Positions 14,701 to 19,577 of a stretch of DNA of 19,577 nt are shown here, one piece after another. A program made the position numbers and the translations under genes. Origin of the DNA: RGIG3102 sp964369915 (GTDB lineage: Bacteria > Bacillota > Clostridia > Oscillospirales > Ruminococcaceae); NCBI GenBank assembly GCA_964369915.1, contig CAYJGG010000037.1, positions 1 through 19,577 of the forward strand, given 5' to 3'. How positions within the stretch are numbered: position 1 is the stretch's first letter; every line of letters starts with the position of its first letter. The notes under the pieces were generated by a model. It saw nothing but the letters and a program-made list of their open reading frames with translations, ran no database searches and was not told where the DNA came from.

Positions 14701-14862
14701 TGTTTAGTAGTTCAAAATTTATCGGTTGCAACGGGAAGTATTTTAGCATTATTATTCTCATATTCTTTAACAATTCCTAAAATACCATTATTATCAATTC
14801 AATTAATTGCACTAGGCTTTACAGCATTAACACTTGCAACAGCATATATTAAAAAATATTAA
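11770..14862 (+). CDS. P1B-ATPase-like pseudoenzyme with long charged N-terminal extension
   Basis: 1030-aa membrane protein. Residues 1-475 are low-complexity, rich in Lys/Glu/Asp, with IKQEVKQEIKQEIKIEKED near residue 42 and no recognised domain. Residues 480-1030 follow heavy-metal P-type ATPase topology: four helices (about 482-505, 518-542, 554-573, 581-602), a short actuator-like loop, two helices (675-694, 697-722), a large cytosolic part (about 725-965), and two final helices (975-998, 1004-1025). Relics include QGYVAWVNKSRVLVGNRQLM (nucleotide-domain-like) and VNGQLYGVFVVSYHRDNEVK (P-domain-like). Catalytic motifs are lost: no TGE; GAAVLQIPLAHSM replaces the CPC helix; Asp755 remains, but DKTGT reads DAKHL; TGD reads TSRD; GDGxNDxP is absent. 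Active ion pumping is therefore unlikely. It is cotranscribed with rlmB (13-nt gap, AAAGGG site). A structural or regulatory membrane role is inference. Confidence 0.75.
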   Translation: MPNSPKDIDSILESIKKRKMERGIVDSSISSEKKLDLDTPEIKQEVKQEIKQEIKIEKEDEKINFSDDFLKFDNKKEEISPNDKPTELEDKFKDFFTITVAVTKTPEEIEVKSAKKKSGFFKKKYITDSLSLNLPDEYFFEDNNEDKKSIKKKRKEQKLEAIKLKETQEKLQNTKEEIIITAKKELETPIIESTEDFIMKSPIVEKAEISIVSPVEVLAPVLVANNPAPEISPREKKKLNKKRIGFKSLFSLSDDDIEDILNEEKQHPDTIYKKDSEVNIKTELPIYKKYKDEYFEKEEVKTFISEDIQKQNLEDLNENLEIKPYKEEVVNEIEIEKIEAPIITKEKQHITKTQIVLNNIIGEEKNIDNEEKTKEPDITNENKEELELSNTAENVFNALSNQDTQDVFLTKFVETDTLASLEIEEEETQIKEDFFKMDSSIEDEESVFEEYVSAGEIFENQIDEDIDIISELQSFKTTLSFRILAGMVGAVLLSMLTIFATSSINLPSFINPISQPMMFYIVNLVILLAVLIAFLPTIISGFRGLFNQPTPDSFISLGCVLTVLQLILFTFNSSSQPPNEMTIFASIVCFALAFNAIGKTIATDNIIRNLKLAYAPEGINVGYILKDTEALKRISRVLDSNMPNILISRKTSNITNFLQAGFSISKSDVVAKKTVLISYIVTAISFVLAFFVSKDFLTAFSCATGAAVLQIPLAHSMIVSVPSSLMQKKLKQVGALVNGWQGIDQLSKTTHVTFDAKHLFTKDSIVLQGIRPTKIDKLDAAILYASSVLIAECENLKPIFMQVIKNDTDILYPVESCEYTQNQGYVAWVNKSRVLVGNRQLMEKYDIQIPAISGEVSLGEKNQKPIYVSVNGQLYGVFVVSYHRDNEVKQNLDVFVKHSRNIILTSRDFNVDARLVEKIYDLPYESVGVLNQQEFLLMQSFTDYTFETEACVAHLDNLHSLTQSFSASEAARIAQTICLVVQNLSVATGSILALLFSYSLTIPKIPLLSIQLIALGFTALTLATAYIKKY

Positions 14863-14867
14863 ACTAT

Positions 14868-14902
14868 AAAAATACGAACCTATTATCGGTTCGTATTTTT
14901 TA
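14868..14902 (+). terminator. Intrinsic terminator of the rlmB operon
   Basis: Perfect 13-bp stem: AAAAATACGAACC (14868-14880) and GGTTCGTATTTTT (14888-14900) with loop TATTATC, beginning 6 nt after the stop codon and ending in a T-run. Confidence 0.92.
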
Positions 14903-15104
14903 TATTTTAGATAAAAATTCATTTTAAGAGCATCTAGCCTTAAAATTAAATTAAAAAATTAACAGTTTTTTTACTATTGTTATAGAAAATTATAAAAAAA
15001 ACAGTGTATTTTCATAACTACTCACAGTTGAAAAGAATTATATATTTATAGTACAATTATCTTGTAAAAGATTTATTTTTTTACAAAATATATAAATGAA
15101 TAAA
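14903..15104 (+). other. Non-coding region before the purine riboswitch
   Basis: About 200 nt without a gene. The first 120 nt show nothing beyond AT-rich sequence. The rest holds the operon promoter (15028-15057) and a perfect 8-bp stem TTGTAAAA (15062-15069) with TTTTACAA (15079-15086) at the predicted 5' end of the transcript. Confidence 0.6.
15028..15057 (+). promoter_or_regulatory. Promoter of the purine operon
   Basis: TTGAAA (15028-15033), an 18-nt spacer and TACAAT (15052-15057). The predicted start near 15064 lies about 40 nt before the riboswitch aptamer. Confidence 0.6.
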
Positions 15105-15173
15105 ATCAATATAATTTAAGGGATATGGCCTTAGCGTTTCTACCAAACTACCGTAAATGGTTTGACTATTGAT
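15105..15173 (+). promoter_or_regulatory. Guanine-type purine riboswitch aptamer
   Basis: All parts of the purine riboswitch aptamer are present. P1 is ATCAATA (15105-15111) with TATTGAT (15167-15173). P2 is TAAGG (15117-15121) with CCTTA (15129-15133), closed by the canonical loop GATATGG. The J2/3 strand contains TTTCTACC. P3 is AAACTA with TGGTTT around loop CCGTAAA. J3/1 reads GAC, so the ligand-pairing base (position 74 in the B. subtilis xpt aptamer) is C at 15166; the adenine class has U there. It is therefore expected to bind guanine or hypoxanthine and switch the pur operon off when purine is plentiful. Confidence 0.95.
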
Positions 15174-15187
15174 AAAGCAAGAAGTAT

Positions 15188-15280
15188 GCGTTTTTAAAGT
15201 TTTAAAATGGCAGGAACTCCTTGTTCTATTAGTATTTGACGAAAACGCTTATTTTAGGTTGTTTTCGTTATTTTATTTTT
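15188..15280 (+). terminator. Riboswitch expression platform with intrinsic terminator
   Basis: Terminator stem ACGAAAAC (15239-15246) with GTTTTCGT (15261-15268), followed by TATTTTATTTTT. A competing pairing is visible: GCGTTTT (15188-15194) can pair with AAAACGC (15242-15248), which would break the terminator stem. GCAAGAAGT (from 15177) can also pair with ACTCCTTGT (from 15216). Exact switching partners need a folding calculation. The stem ends about 20 nt before the purE ribosome binding site. Confidence 0.75.
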
Positions 15281-15301
15281 AAAAGAAAGAAGGGTATTAT
15301 T

Positions 15302-15787
15302 ATGAAAAAAGTTGGAATTGTTATGGGAAGCGATAGTGATTTATCAGTTATGCAAAAAGCGGCGGATAAACTAAAAAGCTTTGGTATTGAATATGAAATG
15401 AGAATTATGTCGGCTCACAGAACTCCTAAAATTGCCTGTGAATTTGCTGAGAATGCTGCAGAAAATGGATTTAGTGCAATTATTGCAGCGGCTGGAAAAG
15501 CAGCTCACTTAGCTGGCGTTTTAGCAGCACATACTACACTGCCTGTTATCGGTGTACCAATTAAATCTTCAACTTTAGATGGCCTTGATGCCCTACTTTC
15601 AACTGTTCAAATGCCAGCTGGTATCCCTGTTGCAACTGTGGCTATAGATGGCGCTGAAAATGCGGCTATATTAGCAGCTCAAATTATCGGCGTTAGCGAT
15701 AAAGAAATGGCAAATAAAATTAAACAAGCAAAAGAAGATATGCAAAATGCTGTTATTAAAAAGGATAAGGCTTTAAATAATAAATAA
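15302..15787 (+). CDS. purE: N5-carboxyaminoimidazole ribonucleotide mutase, PurE class I
   Basis: 161-aa enzyme of de novo purine synthesis that converts N5-CAIR to CAIR. The N-terminal GIVMGSDSDLSVM, the SAHRTP motif with His39, and AGKAAHLAG in place of the class II AGRSNALSG mark class I. Length is typical. The start at 15302 has AGAAGGG about 7 nt upstream; the in-frame TTG at 15236 lies inside the riboswitch terminator and is rejected. It is the first gene after the riboswitch. Class I PurE normally needs PurK to make its substrate, and no purK is in this window. The following gene purM starts 59 nt later with its own ribosome binding site. Confidence 0.94.
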   Translation: MKKVGIVMGSDSDLSVMQKAADKLKSFGIEYEMRIMSAHRTPKIACEFAENAAENGFSAIIAAAGKAAHLAGVLAAHTTLPVIGVPIKSSTLDGLDALLSTVQMPAGIPVATVAIDGAENAAILAAQIIGVSDKEMANKIKQAKEDMQNAVIKKDKALNNK

Positions 15788-15846
15788 GATAAAAATATAA
15801 AAAGTGTAAAGTTAGTAATTAAACTTACAGAGAGGGACGATTAGAT

Positions 15847-16884
15847 ATGCAAGATTTTAATCAAAGTTATAAAGAGGCTGGCGTAGACGTTGAGGCTGGA
15901 TATAAATCAGTTGAACTTATTAAAAAAAGCGTTGAGGCAACTTTTACAAAGGCTGTTTTGAATAGTATTGGCGGATTTGGAGGCATGGTTAAACTAGATT
16001 TAAACGGAATTCAAAATCCAGTTTTAGTTTCAGGAACTGACGGCGTTGGAACTAAATTAAAGGTGGCTTTTTTAACTAATAAACACGATACAATAGGAAT
16101 AGACTGCGTTGCTATGTGTGTAAATGATATAGTTTGTTGTGGAGCAAAACCATTACTATTTTTAGATTATATCGCTTGTGATAAAAATTATCCTGAAAAA
16201 ATTGCTGATATCGTTCGTGGTATATCTGATGGATGTATTCAAGCTGGCTGTAGTTTAGTTGGTGGTGAAACAGCCGAAATGCCAGGATTTTATTCTGAGG
16301 GCGAATATGATTTAGCTGGTTTTTCAACAGGCATTGTCGATGAAGAAAAAATACTAAATAATGAAAATGTTAAAGAAGGGGATATTTTAATTGCCCTTCC
16401 TTCAAGTGGTGTTCACTCAAATGGATTTTCATTAGTTAGAAAAGTTTTTAATATTAATTCTGAAAATTTTAAAGATACATATGTTGAAGAATTAAATGAT
16501 ACAATTTTAAACACGCTACTCACTCCAACTAAAATCTATGTAAAGCCAGCACTTGCAGTTTTAGAAAATGTTGATGTTAAATCTATTGCTCATATAACAG
16601 GCGGTGGATTTTATGAAAATATTCCAAGAGCACTTCCAAAAACTAAATCAGTTAAAATAAATAAAGACGACGTTAGAGTTTTACCAATATTTAATTTAAT
16701 TCAAAAAACAGCTGATATTCCAACAGATAATATGTATTCAACTTTTAATATGGGAGTTGGAATGGTTATGATAGTTGATAAAACACAAGTGGAAAAAACA
16801 CTTTCGATTTTAAAAGATAATGGCGAAGATGCTTATGTTTTAGGAGAAGTTGTTGAAGGTAATGGCGAGGTTATTTTATGCTAA
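15847..16884 (+). CDS. purM: Phosphoribosylformylglycinamidine cyclo-ligase (AIR synthetase)
   Basis: 345-aa ATP-dependent enzyme that closes the imidazole ring, turning FGAM into AIR. Recognisable blocks are the N-terminal SYKEAGVDVEAG, SGTDGVGTKLK (62-72) of the ATP/phosphate site, DCVAMCVNDIVCCGAKPLLF (86-105), GGETAEMPGFY, LPSSGVHSNGFSLVR, and HITGGGFYENIPRALP near the C-terminus. Length is normal. GAGAGGGA about 9 nt before the ATG is the ribosome binding site. The stop overlaps the start of purN by 7 nt, so the two are translationally coupled. The product feeds PurE; the purF, purL and purC genes usually found beside it are absent here. Confidence 0.96.
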   Translation: MQDFNQSYKEAGVDVEAGYKSVELIKKSVEATFTKAVLNSIGGFGGMVKLDLNGIQNPVLVSGTDGVGTKLKVAFLTNKHDTIGIDCVAMCVNDIVCCGAKPLLFLDYIACDKNYPEKIADIVRGISDGCIQAGCSLVGGETAEMPGFYSEGEYDLAGFSTGIVDEEKILNNENVKEGDILIALPSSGVHSNGFSLVRKVFNINSENFKDTYVEELNDTILNTLLTPTKIYVKPALAVLENVDVKSIAHITGGGFYENIPRALPKTKSVKINKDDVRVLPIFNLIQKTADIPTDNMYSTFNMGVGMVMIVDKTQVEKTLSILKDNGEDAYVLGEVVEGNGEVILC

Positions 16885-17474
16885 ATATAGCAGTTTTAGT
16901 TTCAGGCTCAGGCTCTAATTTGCAAGCGATTATAGATGAAAAACTAAAAGGTAATCTTAATAATGTAAATATCTCTTGCGTTGTTTCTAATAAAACTGGA
17001 GTTTTCGCCTTAGAAAGAGCAGAAAATCAAGGGATAGACAATAAAGTTTTTCTAAAAAAAGAATATGAAGATCAATCAGCTTGGGAAGATGCATTAATTT
17101 CTTATTTAAAAGATAAAAATGTTGATTTAGTGGTTTTAGCAGGTTTTTTAACTATACTTTCTGAAAAATTTGTCGAAAGTTTTACAAATAGTATAATTAA
17201 TATACATCCTTCGCTAATTCCTGCTTTTTGCGGTGATGGGTTTTATGGCTTAAATGTGCATAAGGCGGCAATAGAAAAAGGCGTTAAAATTTCAGGGGCA
17301 ACTGTTCATTATGTTGATGCAGGAGTTGACACTGGAAAAATTATAATGCAAAAAGCCGTGGATGTTTTAGATAATGATACACCAGAAACTTTGCAAAAAA
17401 GAGTTTTAGAAGAAGCAGAATGGGTTATACTTCCGCTAGCTATTAAAAAAATAGCTGATGATAGGAATAAATAA
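16878..17474 (+). CDS. purN: Phosphoribosylglycinamide formyltransferase
   Basis: 198-aa folate-dependent enzyme that formylates GAR to FGAR, the third step of the pathway. The N-terminal VLVSGSGSNLQAII binds the phosphate, NIHPSLIPAF holds catalytic Asn108 and His110, and GATVHYVDAGVDTG holds Asp151, which correspond to N106, H108 and D144 of the E. coli enzyme. The long FCGDGFYGLNVHKAAIEKG loop is the version usual in Clostridia. It begins inside the end of purM (7-nt overlap) and is followed 17 nt later by the IMP cyclohydrolase gene. A sequence resembling a Spo0A box (TTGTCGAA, 17170-17177) within the coding region is most likely chance. Confidence 0.95.
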   Translation: MLNIAVLVSGSGSNLQAIIDEKLKGNLNNVNISCVVSNKTGVFALERAENQGIDNKVFLKKEYEDQSAWEDALISYLKDKNVDLVVLAGFLTILSEKFVESFTNSIINIHPSLIPAFCGDGFYGLNVHKAAIEKGVKISGATVHYVDAGVDTGKIIMQKAVDVLDNDTPETLQKRVLEEAEWVILPLAIKKIADDRNK

Positions 17475-17491
17475 TATAAAAGGATAAAAAA

Positions 17492-18184
17492 ATGATAACT
17501 TTAAACGAATACTTACAAAATAAATCATATCCTGGTAGAGGGATTTTCATAGGCAAAAGCGAAGAATATTTAGTTGCGGCTTATTTTATCATGGGCAGAA
17601 GTGAAAACAGCAGGAATAGAATTTTTGCAAAAACTGATTTAGGAATTAAAACTATGGCTTTTGATGAATCAAAATTATCAGATCCATCTTTAATAATTTA
17701 TAATCCAGTTATAAAATATAATGATAATCTAATAGTTACAAATGGAGATCAAACTAACACTATCTATGATTTTCTGCAAAAAGATAGAGGGTTTAACTGC
17801 GCTTTAAAAACAAGAGAATTTGAGCCAGATGCTCCAAATTTTACTCCTCGTATTTCAGCTTTAATAACTAAAGACTATTCATTTAAAATGAGTATTTTAA
17901 AATCAGATGAAGGCGATAGCAATCATTGTTTAAGATATTTTTATGAGTATAATAATGTTCCTGTCAACACAGGAAGAATAATTCACACATATTTTGATGA
18001 TGGTAATCCAATACCATCTTTTACAGGCGAGCCAGTTAAGGTTTCGTTTACTGGCGAAATTGAAGAGTTTTCAAATAATTTATGGAATAGTTTAAATAGC
18101 GAAAACAAAGTTTCACTATATGTGAATTTTATTAATATGAAAACAAATGAATACACAGTTAAAATAATAAATAAAAACGTGTAG
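17492..18184 (+). CDS. purO: IMP cyclohydrolase of the archaeal PurO type
   Basis: 230-aa enzyme predicted to close the last ring of IMP from FAICAR. It belongs to the PurO family (IMP_cyclohyd), unrelated to the N-terminal domain of bifunctional PurH. Signature parts are YPGRGIFIG near residue 13, AAYFIMGRSENSRNRIF (29-45), and TNGDQTNTIYDFL (83-95), followed by the PNFTPRISAL segment. PurO was defined in archaea and also occurs in some Clostridia. The ribosome binding site is AAAAGGA about 8 nt upstream. Its position immediately before a stand-alone AICAR transformylase, 14 nt away, completes the two-step conversion of AICAR to IMP. The family assignment is secure from these motifs and context. 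Confidence 0.88.
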   Translation: MITLNEYLQNKSYPGRGIFIGKSEEYLVAAYFIMGRSENSRNRIFAKTDLGIKTMAFDESKLSDPSLIIYNPVIKYNDNLIVTNGDQTNTIYDFLQKDRGFNCALKTREFEPDAPNFTPRISALITKDYSFKMSILKSDEGDSNHCLRYFYEYNNVPVNTGRIIHTYFDDGNPIPSFTGEPVKVSFTGEIEEFSNNLWNSLNSENKVSLYVNFINMKTNEYTVKIINKNV

Positions 18185-18198
18185 AGAGGATTAGTTTT

Positions 18199-19377
18199 AT
18201 GAATGAATTAGTTTTAAAATATGGCTGTAACCCAAATCAAAACCCTGCAAAAATATATATGAAAAATGATGAAAATCTACCGATTACTGTTTTAAATGGC
18301 AGAGCCGGTTATATAAATTTACTAGATGCTTTAAATGGCTGGCAATTAGTTAAAGAATTAAAAGAGGCAACAGGCAAAGCAGCAGCAACTTCTTTTAAAC
18401 ACGTTTCTCCAGCTGGCGTGGCTTTAGGTTTAGAATTATCAGATGAAGACAAGCAAGTTTTCTTTGCTGATAAAAATGCAGAGTTTTCTCCAATAGCAGC
18501 GGCTTATGTTCGCGCAAGGGGCGCTGATAGAATGTCGAGTTTTGGTGATTTTATTGCTTTAAGCGATGTTTGCGATGAAAGCTGCGCAAGAGTTATTTCT
18601 AAAGAAGTTTCAGATGGAGTTATCGCACCAGGCTACACAGATGCCGCTTTAGAAATTCTAAAAAACAAAAGAAAAGGCACATATTTAGTTATTAAAATTG
18701 ATGAAAACTACACTCCTGAAATAATGGAATCAAAAGAAGTTTTTGGAATTACATTTGAGCAAAAAAGAAACGATATTGTTATAAACGATGAAATATTTTC
18801 AAATATCGTAACTAAAAATAAAGAAATCCCAACTGGGGCAAAACTAGATTTACTTTTAGCTATGATTACATTAAAATACACTCAGTCAAACTCAGTTTGC
18901 TATGCTAAAAACGGACAAACTATCGGAGTTGGTGCAGGACAGCAATCAAGAATTCATTGTACGCGCCTAGCTGGCGATAAGGCTGATATTTGGCATTTAA
19001 GAAGACATCCAAAAGTTTTAGCTTTAGAATTTGTGGATAAAATTTCAAGAGCAGATAGAGATAATGCGATTGATGTTTATATTTCAGATGAATATATGGA
19101 CGTTTTATCTGATGGCGTTTGGGAAACACGCTTTAAAACAAAACCTAGCATTTTAACAAAAGAAGAGAAAAAAGAATTTATAGCAAGTGTTACTAATGTT
19201 TCGCTTTCTTCAGATGCATTTTTCCCATTTGGAGATAATATTTTAAGAGCACAAAAAAGTGGTGTTAAATATATCGCTCAAGCAGGCGGAAGCGTTAGAG
19301 ATGATAACGTTATAGACACTTGCGATGAATATGATATCACCATGAGCTTTACTGGAATTCGCTTATTCCATCACTAA
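18199..19377 (+). CDS. Stand-alone AICAR transformylase (PurH C-terminal domain type)
   Basis: 392-aa enzyme predicted to transfer a formyl group from 10-formyl-THF to AICAR, giving FAICAR. In the common bifunctional PurH this is the C-terminal part, fused to an IMP cyclohydrolase domain of about 200 aa. Here the protein starts directly with LVLKYGCNPNQNPAKIY, the beginning of the transformylase domain, so the cyclohydrolase domain is absent. The catalytic Lys67-His68 pair lies in SFKHVSPAGVALG. Other landmarks are MSSFGDFIALSD, GVGAGQQSRIHCTRLAGDKA, DAFFPFGDN and AQAGGSVRDDNVID. The end SFTGIRLFHH is the family's C-terminus. A good AGAGAGG site precedes the ATG. PurO just upstream supplies the missing step. 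Confidence 0.93.
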   Translation: MNELVLKYGCNPNQNPAKIYMKNDENLPITVLNGRAGYINLLDALNGWQLVKELKEATGKAAATSFKHVSPAGVALGLELSDEDKQVFFADKNAEFSPIAAAYVRARGADRMSSFGDFIALSDVCDESCARVISKEVSDGVIAPGYTDAALEILKNKRKGTYLVIKIDENYTPEIMESKEVFGITFEQKRNDIVINDEIFSNIVTKNKEIPTGAKLDLLLAMITLKYTQSNSVCYAKNGQTIGVGAGQQSRIHCTRLAGDKADIWHLRRHPKVLALEFVDKISRADRDNAIDVYISDEYMDVLSDGVWETRFKTKPSILTKEEKKEFIASVTNVSLSSDAFFPFGDNILRAQKSGVKYIAQAGGSVRDDNVIDTCDEYDITMSFTGIRLFHH

Positions 19378-19400
19378 AATTAAATAAAAAGGAAATTAAA

Positions 19401-19577
19401 ATGAAAATATTAGTTGTTGGTGGCGGCGGTAGAGAGCATGCCATCTTAAAAAATCTTCAAAGTGAAAATGTAGAGCTTTTTTGCGCTCCAGGGAATTCTG
19501 GTATTTCAAAAATTGCATCTTGCGTTGATATAAAAATTAATGATATACAAGGCATAGTTGATTTTGCAAAAAATGAA
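19401..19577 (+). CDS. purD: Phosphoribosylamine-glycine ligase, N-terminal fragment (cut by window end)
   Basis: First 59 codons of purD; the frame is open to the last base. MKILVVGGGGREHAILKNL is the nucleotide-binding N-terminus of GAR synthetase, and FCAPGNSGISKIASCVDI continues the family pattern. The enzyme makes GAR from phosphoribosylamine, glycine and ATP, the second step of the pathway. The AAAAAGGAAA ribosome binding site is about 8 nt upstream, and the gap to the preceding gene is 23 nt, so it belongs to the same operon. Confidence 0.95.
   Translation, partial: MKILVVGGGGREHAILKNLQSENVELFCAPGNSGISKIASCVDIKINDIQGIVDFAKNE

Noticed and set aside
15235..15245. Spo0A-box-like TTTGACGAAAA upstream of purE
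   Set aside because: The bases are the left arm of the riboswitch terminator, which already explains them.
15236..15301. Earlier TTG start for purE
   Set aside because: It would translate through the riboswitch terminator hairpin and lacks a ribosome binding site; the ATG at 15302 matches the family N-terminus.
17170..17177. Perfect Spo0A box (TTGTCGAA)
   Set aside because: It lies inside the purN coding sequence with no promoter near it; one such 8-mer in about 20 kb can be chance.

Overview
The window looks like chromosomal DNA from a very AT-rich, Gram-positive anaerobe of the class Clostridia. Three things point there: a Spo0A-type response regulator with an almost canonical DNA-binding domain, a SigH-like sigma factor, and a purine operon in which the last two steps of IMP synthesis are carried by a stand-alone AICAR transformylase and an archaeal-type (PurO) IMP cyclohydrolase. 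That split is familiar from some Oscillospirales-like Clostridia, but genus-level placement is not possible by eye. I see no phage genes, insertion sequences, CRISPR arrays, tRNA or rRNA genes.

Layout. 1-1132: an aspartate/glutamate racemase-family gene (+) faces a small double zinc-ribbon protein (-), each with its own terminator. 1257-3253: a SigH-like sigma factor and a MATE exporter, both on the minus strand, each with a recognisable promoter; the MATE promoter carries a palindrome at its predicted start site. 3577-4494: a solitary Spo0A homologue with a divergent receiver, a sigma-A-like promoter, and a 10-bp-periodic repeat directly upstream. 4497-7150: a glycosyltransferase operon (GT2, GT-B type, and a small unrecognised protein). 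7233-8445: a lipoprotein made of two copies of one domain. 8463-10227: class II fructose-bisphosphate aldolase and an OGG1-type 8-oxoguanine glycosylase, minus strand. 10351-10885: a cluster of seven GTTTTCAACA-like repeats in front of an 82-aa one-helix membrane protein. 10933-14900: rlmB followed by a 1030-aa protein that has the topology of a heavy-metal P-type ATPase but has lost its catalytic motifs and carries a long charged N-terminal extension. 15028-19577: a guanine-type riboswitch and terminator, then purE, purM, purN, purO, a stand-alone AICAR transformylase gene and the start of purD.

How it fits together. The right end is one purine-synthesis transcription unit, controlled at its leader by purine level; purC, purF, purL, purB and purK are not in the window. 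The left half holds two regulators that in other Firmicutes act in the same stationary-phase cascade (SigH and Spo0A), but the sequence does not show that they act together here. Promoters often carry an extended -10 (TGnTATAAT) with a weak -35. The least explained items are the P-type-ATPase-like pseudoenzyme (11770-14862), the inverted/direct repeat cluster (10391-10529), and the duplicated-domain lipoprotein (7319-8377).
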